Positions 34,344 through 44,252 of a stretch of 64,000 nucleotides of DNA are shown here, one piece after another. Both the position numbers and the translations under genes were made by a program. This DNA is from Nageia nagi (taxonomy: Eukaryota; Pinophyta). The stretch is taken from NCBI GenBank assembly GCA_050084985.1, contig JBITNC010000001.1, positions 16,306,001-16,370,000 on the forward strand. Reading direction: 5' to 3'. The notes beneath the pieces were generated by a model, which was given only the letters and a program-made list of their open reading frames with translations, had not been told where the DNA came from and did no database searches. Position 1 is the stretch's first letter; each line of letters opens with the position of its first letter.

Positions 34344-35881
34344 ATGCCTCCACGTAGACGCTCTACTGGACGTTCTCGACCTATTCGAGAAGAGGTAGGG
34401 TTTTGAAATAACTTTCTTTTCTATATTTTGTTTATAATTTGTAATTTAACCGTTTAATTTCAAAATTGAAACCGTGAATAATGTTTAAAAATTATTTTGA
34501 TCATTTCTATCGGACAAAATTTGTAGATTAGGCTTTTATTTCCATTTTTTGTGAAAATTTTTACAATTCGATCGCGATCGTCGACCTAAGCCGAACGGAT
34601 GACAGAGTCGTCGGCATTTGGAATGCGAATGTCGGCGATTGAGTCTTACCTATTAGAAATGCTGGTGTTTTAGTATGAAACACCATTTTTTTTAAGCTGA
34701 ACTTTTTTAACATTATGCAGGTTCGAGACGTCTTTGAGCCTCGAGGTAGATATCCCTCGATTCTACAGGAGGGTAGAGATTTTTTAGGTCCAGCCGATCA
34801 TGCTTTTTTCAGGTCAGTTGGTTTTGGAGTAGGCCCATACATGGGTTGCATTCATTGGGAGTATCCTTTGTTAGCTGCATTATTAGACCGATGGGATGCA
34901 GTGACATGTACTTTTCATCTTCCAACAAGGGAGATGACTATCACAGTGGAGGATATACATAGATTGTATAGACTCCCCATTCATGGAAAGAGGATTTTGC
35001 CTATGGTGGATAGGAGAGGAGCTTTACCTGCCATTTCTTATTTATATGGAGCTGCTCGGGTTGACACTATTATTTTCGAGATTATCTCAGGTGGCATCCG
35101 ATATTATCAGTATTGGATGGAGGATCAGTAGGGGACAATCCATTTTTCATAGCTGATGGGTTTGGTACAATGTTATGCTCTCCCCGATACTGGCAGTGGG
35201 AGATTTTTATGGTCGTTATTACCCATTATTGCAGATATGATACAACATGGTACAATGTATGCTTGGGCACCCACATTATTAGCTCAGATTTACAGAGAGC
35301 TATTCTTTTATTCATAGGGGCATAGGGCCTCTTTATCAATTATTGTCACCTTGCAGGCATGGGCCTATGAGCATATAGTTATGGCTCGTCCTTCAGGGTT
35401 ATCGATGTCGAGGTTTGGTAGCCACTTGGATTATGAGGCTGGCATAGTCAGATGGCGTGAGGATTTTTATATTCACCCATCAGATGGAGTCCATCGAGAT
35501 GTGGGTTATTACCACCACATGCTTAGTCACTTGATTCCAGATCAAGTGAGATTTAGACCTTATCGCTTGTACCCTATCTGGAGAGAGCTTACAGTTGAGC
35601 TGACTAGTATTCAGTAGCCACGTGTTTTGAGTGGTCATCAAGCAGATTTTTTAGAGTATTTTCATTTTGAGCGGGTGCATCATCAGTTCAGCTTAGTTCA
35701 GGATGTGCCTGCCCCATCAATGCCATATCAGCATGAGGGCATTATCTCAGCAAAGGGTATACAGCCACTGGTCTACGTAGAGCCTGATCCTACTCAGGAG
35801 GGACCATTGGAGGATGATATCAGAGAGGATGATGTCAGGGTGTCTGAGGCATTCAGGGCCTGGTGGGAGGAGGGAGATGAT
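34344..35881 (+). pseudogene. PMD protein gene of element C, 5' part
   Basis: Exon 1 (34344-34394) encodes 17 residues, MPPRRRSTGRSRPIREE. A GT-AG intron (34395-34720, ending TTATGCAG) follows and exon 2 continues in phase. Exon 2 holds the plant mobile domain: LLAALLDRWDAVTCTFHLPT, TVEDIHRLYRLPIHG, PTLLAQIYREL and LQAWAYEHIVMARP, then an acidic segment. Four in-frame TAG stops (35129, 35150, 35315, 35615) break it but the frame itself is intact. It is interrupted at codon GAT (35879-35881) by the copia insertion. The gene is antisense to gag-pol, which explains why a retroelement can keep the intron. The intron holds CpG units near 34588, 34608 and 34629. Confidence 0.85.
35877..35881. repeat. 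target-site duplication of the copia (left)
   Basis: ATGAT directly before the 5' LTR, repeated at 44761-44765 directly after the 3' LTR. Confidence 0.95.
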
Positions 35882-36389
35882 TGTTAGAATTTGTAATGAA
35901 ATATTGTGAATATCTAGACTCCTTGTAAATTCAATTAATCACTTAAAGGTATGTAGATACCTTAAGTGATTAATAGAATTCTTTAATGTATAGACTTTGA
36001 CTTTACCAAAGGAGTTAGTTGGTAGGTTGAAGTTTGGTGGTACATTTAATGTAACCCTAACCTTACCCTTGGGTTAAAGGAAGGTTAGGGAGGTGCTCTC
36101 AACCTATAAATAGAGGGCCTCTCCTCATGTAAATATATCTAAGTTTTGAGTAAGATTACTCTACTTGGTTGTGTAGGAGAGAGCTAGAGAATAGTTGTAA
36201 GAGAGACATAGATTTGAGAATAAGAGAACTAGTTGTGGATGTACTCCCAAAAAGGGAGGAACCACATTATATTGGTGTCATATTGTGTGAATGATGTTCT
36301 TAGAATTATAGATGTGTTATCTTGTGTACACTTGAGTTTCCTAGTCTAAGGTCCTAGAGGATTTGTTTAGATCTAGTTCAAATCCTTCA
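35882..36389 (+). mobile_element. copia 5' LTR
   Basis: 508 bp, TGTTAGAATTTG...AAATCCTTCA. The TATA box CTATAAATAGAGG at 36104-36116 is the likely promoter of the genomic RNA. Confidence 0.97.
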
Positions 36390-36391
36390 TT

Positions 36392-36404
36392 TGGTATCAG
36401 AGCC
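36392..36404 (+). other. copia primer-binding site
   Basis: TGGTATCAGAGCC, 2 nt after the LTR. This is the sequence complementary to the 3' end of plant initiator tRNA-Met, the usual copia primer. Confidence 0.93.
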
Positions 36405-37229
36405 TTGTTGAGGAAGCTCTTCTTTTGGTGTGGAAGCTACATCTTGGAGGTTCTTCATCCTTCTTCACTCCTCATCTTACACCCCCTTGGTGAGGTTAAA
36501 TTTTGAAGAGCAGGTATAAAGTTCCTCCTCATTTGGTCATTTTTTTTGGATTATTACATAATGCTACTAACACATTATTTGCTATGTGTTAGTCCTTTTT
36601 AAGTTATCATTAACAAGTTGCAATTTTTTTTCTAATCCTCTATGTTACTTGCAATTTTAAATTGCTATAGTTCTTTTAAAAAGGGTTAGTATACAACAAT
36701 TGTAATTTGTTATTCATGTTATATTGAACTTAAAAGTATGTGTTGGTTCAATTATTTGATTAAATACCACTATATGATGAAAAATTGCAATATGTTTACT
36801 AACATTTTTTATGTTAGTAGTATTCTCTTATTTGCTTAAAAAATATAGTCCTCTATTATTAGTGAGTTATTGATATGTTCCTAAGCAAGAGGCATGAATA
36901 TGTAAAAAGTTAGAAAGGAGGACAAATTTTTTTAGGGGCACAATAATATAGATATTTCTTATTTTGTTTTAACTTTGTTTAAAATAATTAAAACAAAATT
37001 ATATATATATTTTTATTTCAATCAAGAATATATATATATATCTATGTTGTTTATATTTTAAAATCTGTTTAAAATATAAATCAAAACTATATATGTTTTA
37101 GTTTAAAATCGTTCAAAATATAATCAAACAAAATAATTATTTAGGGGGCGGGTTAGGGCTACTCAAAATTTATTATCATTCAATCAAATTTGTTGGGGCT
37201 ATTCACGTTAATAAAATTTAAATCGTATA

Positions 37230-37985
37230 CAATGTTAATTAATTCGAGGGGGGGTCCAAACAAACAAAAAAAAAAGAAAGGCGCGAGTGGTGGTGGCTCC
37301 TCCCACCCGCCTCCGCGCACGCTCCTCTCGATCGACCTCCTCTGCTCGTCGGCTCCCGCCCACACTGCCGCCTGATAGCAATGCTCCCAGGATCTGCCCC
37401 GTAGCCTCCTCCCTCGCTAAAATACCAGCTCTGCTGATCCTATCTCCTAGCCTATTGAACGCAGAGTTCTGTGGACTACCCTGCTCATTGAGTGTGCACA
37501 AATTGGAGCCTTTGAACGGATCCATCATTGTTTCCAAGATGCAAGATGCAGCATTCTTCCTCACCAAATCGTAGCATCTACACAAAATGGATCCGTTGAT
37601 AAGAATTTTTTGAACCCCATGCAGACAGCATTTCCTTGGACTGACATGTTCACAGGATATGCCCCAGCTAGATGCCGACTTGCTTCATGGCTTGTGCAGT
37701 CATCTGGCCTTCACAGCAGTCGTCTGGCCTTCACTGCTCATCGCCTCTGCCCCGTCTGCCAGCACCATGATAGCCTGTGCCTTGTTTGACAAAATGCACG
37801 ATGCTGCCACATTTTATGGCTGCCATGATCACCGGATATTCCCCCGCCCGCCATCTCCGTGACTTGGCTGGTCCACCGCCGCCCCCCACGTCTCACGTGC
37901 TCTCAACCCCCTCACGTGGCTTCCTTGCCGCCTTGATCTCTCCTGCCACCCCTGCCCAGCTTCTCCACCACCCTGAGGCTTCCAC
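37230..37985. other. GC-rich block in the copia leader, possibly captured gene sequence
   Basis: Base composition changes abruptly from AT-rich to GC-rich and back at a T-run near 37999. Plus-strand reading in shifting frames gives repeated fragments like NPMQTAFPWTDMFTGYA (about 37611), LFDKMHDAA (about 37782) and MAAMITGYS (about 37814), which resemble pentatricopeptide repeats of plant PPR proteins. This is weak; frames are broken and no intact ORF exists. Several overlapping ORFs on both strands are shadows of high GC. Confidence 0.35.
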
Positions 37986-38467
37986 ATGGCCCCTTCTAAT
38001 TTTTTTTTTTTTCCACTTTAGTTGTTGCACCTTAATTTTTTTACCCACTCCCTCTTTGCTTTGGTTTGTTTTCAAAAACACATGGGGGAGTCATATTTTA
38101 CCACTACAAAGCATTTCATTGATTATTGACTTTGGAATATTTTTTAGTGCTTAAAATAGGAGAAGCATTAAAAATTGGGGTATGGGTCTCCTCTTACCAC
38201 TTGCACACTTATTCTTCTTAGGTCTTTTTTTTTTTACTTGCTTCCAAGTCAATTGCTCCATTAAATGCCCTTAGGAGTACTTAGACTATTTCTCATCTTT
38301 TCCTCCACATTGCATGTTTTTAACTTACATGCATATGCACTCTCTAATCATGTTTAAAAGGGATAAAACTTTAAGTAAAAAGGGGGGGCCTAGGTATAAT
38401 TTTTTTACTTACATTTTATCTAGATGTTGCATATGATGCATGTATCTTATTTGAAGAATAAAACATG

Positions 38468-38701
38468 CTTAGGACTTAAATTTTTAATGCATGATGCATG
38501 CATACTTAAATTTTAAGTCATGATAGAATGCATGTTATAAGTATGCTTAAGACTTAAATTTTTAATGCATGCTGCAGGCTTACTTAAATTTTAAGTCATG
38601 ATAGAATGCATGTTATAAGTATGCTTAGGACTTAAATTTTTAATGCATGATGCATGCTTACTTAAATTTTTAAGTCATGATACAATGCATGTTATGAATT
38701 A
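38468..38701. repeat. 78-bp tandem repeat, three copies
   Basis: Units start at 38468, 38546 and 38624 with CTTAGGACTTAAATTTTTAA (second copy CTTAAGAC...). Each contains the palindromic words ATGCATGATGCATGC and ACTTAAATTTTAAGT, so each can fold or pair with its neighbours. It lies inside the probable leader intron. Confidence 0.85.
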
Positions 38702-39498
38702 AATACTAAGTAGGACTTAGTTCTTTGTTTAATTCATTAAGTGCTTGAATAAAGTGAGAAAAATATGAACAATGAAAAAATCCTTTAGGGGTTAGAACAA
38801 AACCCATTGGACTCAATTTTTGGCCTCTTAAGGTTTCAAGTTCGTGTGGATGGAGTATTTTTCACCTTACTTTATATTTTTTGCACATTTGCTTATACTT
38901 GCAATACGCAAAAATTTGGAAAGTAACCCCTAAAATGAATACATCCGCACGTATTTTCCACAACATGACTTGTTTGGGGAGCCATGAGGTGAGGACAGGG
39001 CAGACTGGAGCCCTTTTAGTCCGAAGAACCAAGTGGTGGTAAGTCCGTCTTAATTGCCCCTAAGACCTCTGTTAGATTGGACATAACTCTATTAGGTGGA
39101 CAGGCATGTGTGTAGTGATACCACATGTCTGCACGTCCATTCAGGGATTATCCTGATAACCTAGGAGGAAAACTGAAACCCTTAATCAAGATAATTAAAA
39201 TGGCCGATCCAAGATACGTCGGATCCTTGGAAAATAGTAGGTACTTCTCCTTGTGAGAGTATATCACTGACCAAGGTGAACTGGTTGAGGACTGGTAGTA
39301 CCTGGGCTCCACCTTGCGGGCATCCAGGTGAAGGCCTAATTCTATACAAGAAAATAACCCCAACTTTATCCTTCTATGGATCGTGGTTAATGAGTTTACA
39401 CATGTGGGACATGTTTGCTTATTAGATGTTTTATATGTATAGATGGAAAAATTGTAGAAGTTTACATTCTTATTGCATATTTATTGTTTTTTGTAGCA

Positions 39499-42400
39499 AT
39501 GGTTGAAACCTTCGTTCCCAAGCACATACTCGATGGTTCCAACTTTGGAATATGGGAACCACGTATGAAAGCCGAGTTACAAGCAAGAAAGCTATGGCAG
39601 ACAGTTAGTGAAGATGCGGTTGCTCCTACCGATGAGAAGGCTCTTGAAGTATACAACTCAAAGAATGAGTTAGCAACTTCTATGATTTACCGTGCAGTTT
39701 CAGATGATGTCCTTCTCATGATTTCTTCATCAACTTCAGCAAAGGAAGCTTGGGATAGGTTAAAGAAAATCTACCTTGGGTCCAAATTTTCAAGAAGGTT
39801 TACCATTCTACAAAAGTTGTTGCAGTATCGTCAAAGTGAAGATGAAAGTGCCTCCATCTACTTAAATAAAATCATTGACCTCAGGACACAACTGGTTGGT
39901 TGTGGATGCAACTGGATCAATGATGAGTTCATGGTCTTCATCATTCTACAAAGCCTTACTACAAAGTTCAGCAACTTTGTCACAGTTATGGAAACAAGGC
40001 TTGATGATGAAGAAGATGTCATCTCACTTGATAACCTTTCAAGACTTCTTCTAAAGCATGAGGAAACTTTGAACAAGAAAATGTTGAACCTTTCTCCAAA
40101 GGACCATAGCATTGCTCTAGGAGCAACCAAAACTCCTTTCAAGAAAAAGTTCAAACATTACAAATTCAAAGACAACAAGTCCTCATCTACCTTCAGGAAG
40201 TATGACAAAAAGGGCAACAACAACAACAATCATGGCAACTACAGGCACAGGAATGATAAAGCAGGATCAAGCAATCCAACACCTCAAGAAAAGTTTGATG
40301 GGAATTGTAACTTCTGTGGCATCTTTGGGCACAAAGAGTATGATTGTCGCAAAAAGAAATTTGCTCAAAAAGGAAAGGGAAATGCAAATGTGAGAAATTT
40401 CAATAATAAAAAGAAGAACAAGCATGCTGCTTCTGTTGCCTACTACTCAATGACTCAAACTATTTCAAATGATTGGATTGTTGATACAGGATGCACTAAT
40501 CACATGTGTTATGAAAAAGATAAGTTTGAAAATTTTCATAAGTACAAAAAGGATGCAGTTGTGATAGGTGATAATACAGTCTTTGATGTTCACGGAATAG
40601 GAAGTGTGAAGATTCATGGAAAGACTCTTGACAATGTCTTTTATGTGCCTAAACTAAGGATGAATCTCATCTCCGTGATTCAAATTACAAGGAAAGGATG
40701 CTCATTTGAGTTTACCTCACACTCTTGGTGTGTTAAGAAAGGACTTGCCACTTTGATGAAAGGAGCAGTAAAGAATGACCTTTATATTGTGGATCAAGTG
40801 CCTTCAAAGATTTGTCTTGCTACAAATGTTTGTTCAAAAGGTAATCTTTGGCATCAACGATTAGGACACCTTAACCACAAGAGTATTCAAGCTATGAAAA
40901 CTCAAGAACTTGTGGAAGGTTTACCTAATATTTCACCCACAGTTGGTCTTTGTGAAAGGTGCATTCTAGGAAAGATGCATAGGCAAAAGTTTGAAAAAGA
41001 TAAGGCAACTCGGGCTACTTGTCCTCTTCAGCTTGTGCATTCAGATTTGATGGGTCCTTTTCAAACTAAGTCACTAGGTGGAGCTTCTTATGTTCTGACC
41101 TTCATTGATGACTTCAGTAGGATGACATTTGGTTATCTACTTGAGCACAAGGATCAAACTTTTGACAGGTTTCAAGACTTCAAGGCACTTGTTGAAAATC
41201 AAACTGATTTTAAGATCAAAATGCTGAGATCAGACAATGGGGGTGAATATAATAGCAATGAGTTTAACGACTTTTGTGTTAAACACGGGATTAAGCGACA
41301 ATTCACAATCCCATACACCCCTCAGCAAAATGGAGTTGCTAAAAGGAAGAATCGCACCATTATGGAAATGGCAAGATGCATGTTGGGTAACCTTCCTAGT
41401 TTCTTATGGGGCGAAGCTGTTCACACTGCTATTCACACCCTAAATAGGTGTCCTACTAAGGCAGTTGAAGGTAAAACTCCATATGAAGCATGGACAGGAA
41501 AGAAACCTAACCTCTCACACTTCAGAATCTTCGGTTGTGATGCATTTGCCTTCATTACCTCAGAGAAAAGAAAGAAGCTCGATAAACGATCAGAAAAATG
41601 CATCTTTGTGGGGTATGATAATCAGCATAGAGGTTACAGGCTCTACTCTTCATCCCAGAAAATAGTCTTTGTTTCTAGGGATGTTAAGTTCAATGAACTT
41701 TCTGAGGATACGACCTCTCATGCTGAAGTGTCTGATACAGATGATTCTTCGCCTGCACCTAACTGGTTGGATGATCATGTAGAGAAGTCACCACAAGAGC
41801 AAAATTCTCCAGCACAGAGAATTACAAGAAGTATGACCTTGAATAAATCCTTATTTGCCAAAATTGATAATATGCATGAGCCATCCACCTTCAAAGAAGC
41901 TTCCAAGCAAGAGTGTTGGATGGAAGCTATGAAAGTTGAGTATGAGGCGCTCATAAAAAATGAAACTTGGGATTTGGTTCCTTATCCCAATGAGAAAAAT
42001 GTGATTGGCAATAAATGGATATACAAGGTCAAGTACAATTCTGATGGAAACATTGAAAAATACAAGGCAAGGTTAGTAGCCAAAGGATTCGCTCAGAAAT
42101 ATGGTATTGATTATGAGGAAACCTTTGCTCCTGTAGCCAAGATGCCTACTGTCAGAATAATTCTTGCTCTTTCTGCAGCTCAAGGATGGAAAGCTTTTCA
42201 ACTTGATGTCAAAAGTGCATTTCTCAATGGGGACTTGGATGTTGAAATCTACATGAATCAACCAGAAGGATTTATTCCAGAAGGAAAAGAGTCTCTTGTG
42301 TGTAAGCTAAAGAAGTCTTTGTATGGACTTAAGCAAGCACCTAGAGCATGGTACAAGAAAATTTCAGGATTCTTTGCAGATATTGGTTTTTCCAAGTGCT

Positions 42401-43425
42401 TCTCAGATTCAGATCTCTATGTACTCAATCAAGGACAAGACGTGGTCATAATTCTCCTTTATGTTGATGATCTTCTCATAACAGGCAATAATATTGAAAT
42501 CATCCAAGAGTGCATCTCCAAACTCAAGGCAACATTTGAAATGACTGATCTAGGTCTATTGCATTACTATCTTGGGATGCAAGTATACCAACACAAAGAT
42601 TGTACTTATCTTAGTCAATCTAAGTATATCTCAGACATCTTGCAAAAGTTTGGAATGGAGGAGTGCAAATATGCTGCAATACCTGTTTCTCCTGGAATTG
42701 TTGTATCACTGAGCTCAAATTCTCAGTTGGCTGATGCTACAGCTTATAGACAATTGATTGGTAGTCTTCTGTATCTGACTATCTCTCATCCTGATATTGC
42801 TTTTGCAGTGAATCTGATGGCACGATTCATGCAAAAACCATATGTTGAACACCTCAATGCTGTTAAGCAAATCTTGAGGTATGTCGCAGGGACAAAGGAT
42901 CTTGCTCTTAAGTATTCCCAAGTGCCCTCGATTATTCTCTCAGGGTTCTCAGATTCTGATTATGGGGGAGATAGAGATGATAGAAAATCAACCTCTGCAT
43001 ATGTGTTTAGCATTGGTTCAGGTGCTATCTCTTGGGCTTCCAAGAAGCAACCTACTGTGACTCTTTCTACCACCGAAGCCGAATATCGAGCCATGTCTGT
43101 TGCCACCCAAGAAGCTATTTGGCTAAGACATCTTCTGAATGAAATTGGGTATCAGCAAAATGGCCCATCTCTTATTTCGTCAGATAATCAATCGGCTATC
43201 TCTTTGGCTAAGAATCCTGTGTTCCATCAGCGAACCAAACATGTAGAAATCCAAGCTCATTTTATCAGGGAGAAGGTTCTAGATGACATCATACACTTGC
43301 AGTATTGTCCATCTACTGACAACTCCGCTGATTTGTTCACCAAGCCCCTTCCTGAAGCTCAGTACTGCAAGCTTAGGGATTCTCTCGGGTTGGTGAAGTT
43401 GCCCTCAAGGGGGAGTGAAGTTTAA
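39499..43425 (+). CDS. copia Gag-Pol polyprotein, 1,308 aa, uninterrupted
   Basis: I take the ATG at 39499 rather than the upstream in-frame ATG at 39415, because it follows a splice acceptor and matches the start in element B. Order: UBN2-type gag (about 1-260); CCHC knuckle CNFCGIFGHKEYDC (270-283); aspartic protease with DTG (D329); HHCC integrase N-domain (WHQRLGHLNH...CERC, about 450-500); integrase core with D516 and D579; RT with YVDD at 988-991; RNase H (SDSDYGGDRDDRKST, STTEAEYRA). At residue 615, with exactly 35 residues after D579, the codon is AAA (Lys, in GVAKRKNRT) where the family has the catalytic Glu. All other key motifs look intact, so this copy is open but probably cannot integrate with its own integrase. 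Confidence 0.95.
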   Translation: MVETFVPKHILDGSNFGIWEPRMKAELQARKLWQTVSEDAVAPTDEKALEVYNSKNELATSMIYRAVSDDVLLMISSSTSAKEAWDRLKKIYLGSKFSRRFTILQKLLQYRQSEDESASIYLNKIIDLRTQLVGCGCNWINDEFMVFIILQSLTTKFSNFVTVMETRLDDEEDVISLDNLSRLLLKHEETLNKKMLNLSPKDHSIALGATKTPFKKKFKHYKFKDNKSSSTFRKYDKKGNNNNNHGNYRHRNDKAGSSNPTPQEKFDGNCNFCGIFGHKEYDCRKKKFAQKGKGNANVRNFNNKKKNKHAASVAYYSMTQTISNDWIVDTGCTNHMCYEKDKFENFHKYKKDAVVIGDNTVFDVHGIGSVKIHGKTLDNVFYVPKLRMNLISVIQITRKGCSFEFTSHSWCVKKGLATLMKGAVKNDLYIVDQVPSKICLATNVCSKGNLWHQRLGHLNHKSIQAMKTQELVEGLPNISPTVGLCERCILGKMHRQKFEKDKATRATCPLQLVHSDLMGPFQTKSLGGASYVLTFIDDFSRMTFGYLLEHKDQTFDRFQDFKALVENQTDFKIKMLRSDNGGEYNSNEFNDFCVKHGIKRQFTIPYTPQQNGVAKRKNRTIMEMARCMLGNLPSFLWGEAVHTAIHTLNRCPTKAVEGKTPYEAWTGKKPNLSHFRIFGCDAFAFITSEKRKKLDKRSEKCIFVGYDNQHRGYRLYSSSQKIVFVSRDVKFNELSEDTTSHAEVSDTDDSSPAPNWLDDHVEKSPQEQNSPAQRITRSMTLNKSLFAKIDNMHEPSTFKEASKQECWMEAMKVEYEALIKNETWDLVPYPNEKNVIGNKWIYKVKYNSDGNIEKYKARLVAKGFAQKYGIDYEETFAPVAKMPTVRIILALSAAQGWKAFQLDVKSAFLNGDLDVEIYMNQPEGFIPEGKESLVCKLKKSLYGLKQAPRAWYKKISGFFADIGFSKCFSDSDLYVLNQGQDVVIILLYVDDLLITGNNIEIIQECISKLKATFEMTDLGLLHYYLGMQVYQHKDCTYLSQSKYISDILQKFGMEECKYAAIPVSPGIVVSLSSNSQLADATAYRQLIGSLLYLTISHPDIAFAVNLMARFMQKPYVEHLNAVKQILRYVAGTKDLALKYSQVPSIILSGFSDSDYGGDRDDRKSTSAYVFSIGSGAISWASKKQPTVTLSTTEAEYRAMSVATQEAIWLRHLLNEIGYQQNGPSLISSDNQSAISLAKNPVFHQRTKHVEIQAHFIREKVLDDIIHLQYCPSTDNSADLFTKPLPEAQYCKLRDSLGLVKLPSRGSEV

Positions 43426-43495
43426 ACTTTTGTTAGTGATGACAACTTCACCTCTAAGAGGCCTTTTTTGATTGTACATTCTAGACCTCCGTGGT

Positions 43496-43757
43496 AAGTT
43501 TGCTCTGTGTGACAAACTTGTTGTACAATTGTTGTTATAGAGTGTTGATTATTTTATACCTCAGTGGTAAGTTTGCTCTGCGTGACAAACTTGTTGTACA
43601 TTTTATACCTCCGTGGTGAGTTTGCTCTGCGTGAGAAACTTATTATACAAATTTTGAGCATGTCATTTAATATACCTCCGTGGTAAGTTCGCTCTACGTG
43701 ACGAACTTGTTGTACATTCTATACCTCCGTGGTGAGTTTGCTCTGTGTGAGAAACTC
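43496..43757 (+). repeat. five tandem hairpins in the copia 3' UTR
   Basis: Five units, each preceded by CCTC(C/A)GTGGT, form stem-loops at 43496-43519, 43569-43592, 43618-43641, 43685-43708 and 43734-43757. Stems: AAGTTTG/CAAACTT in the first two, AAGTTCG/CGAACTT in the fourth, GAGTTT/AAACTC in the fifth; the third keeps AGTTT/AAACT plus a G-U pair. The loop is CTCTGYGTGA, or CTCTACGTGA in the fourth. Base changes in one arm are matched in the other, so the RNA structure appears selected. Confidence 0.85.
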
Positions 43758-44243
43758 GTTGTACAATTTTATGCTCTATTTTAAAATCAACACATGTCTA
43801 TATACAACAGGTGACTATGAGTGATGGCTTGGCATCTCCGTGATGGCTTATAGTGCACCATTGATCAGTTATTTATAAGATGGCATTATTTATTTCTCTT
43901 ATTTGAATATATGATGCATCTAACTGATTTTGTTCATGAGTTTCTTGTAGCATGCAGGATCTTCTTCAGAAAATGCAGGTTACTCACCTTGTGAAAGCAA
44001 ACTCATGGAGACTCACATGTCAGCTTAAAGTTGATCGACTACTATGTACAGTGAAACCAGTTGTGGTTAATGATTGTATTGTAAACCATTTTTGTCAAAT
44101 GGTAATGTAGTGAGTCTCATACTAGTTCTCAAAAAGATTCTCAAAATATGTAAAAGTTCTCATCTCCACTTGTATCTCTATGGAGGAGAACTCTCTCTTA
44201 CTCTCTCTCTTCTCTCTTCTACGCTCTATCCCAATATTGCATT

Positions 44244-44252
44244 AAGGGGGAG
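44244..44252 (+). other. copia polypurine tract
   Basis: AAGGGGGAG directly before the 3' LTR, the plus-strand primer position. Confidence 0.92.

Larger units (their letters stand above)
36405..39498 (+). other. copia leader with a probable 2,983-bp intron
   Basis: A donor AGCAG|GTATAAAG at 36514 and acceptor TTTTTTGTAG|CA at 39496 flank a possible intron ending 2 nt before the gag ATG. Elements B (7623 and 10264) and the antisense fragment (donor near 14070) keep the same GTATA donor context. Inside are a GC-rich block (37230-37985), three 78-bp repeats (38468-38701) and a block conserved between copies (38790-39360). The rest is AT-rich. Confidence 0.6.

Noticed and set aside
37180-38154. 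Overlapping ORFs on both strands in the GC-rich leader block as genes
   Set aside because: They arise from high GC content, overlap each other, lack a consistent frame and lie within the probable leader intron.
39415-39498. Upstream in-frame ATG at 39415 as the copia start
   Set aside because: The 28 extra residues are hydrophobic and have no counterpart in element B. A splice acceptor lies at 39496 and the start motif at 39499 is conserved.
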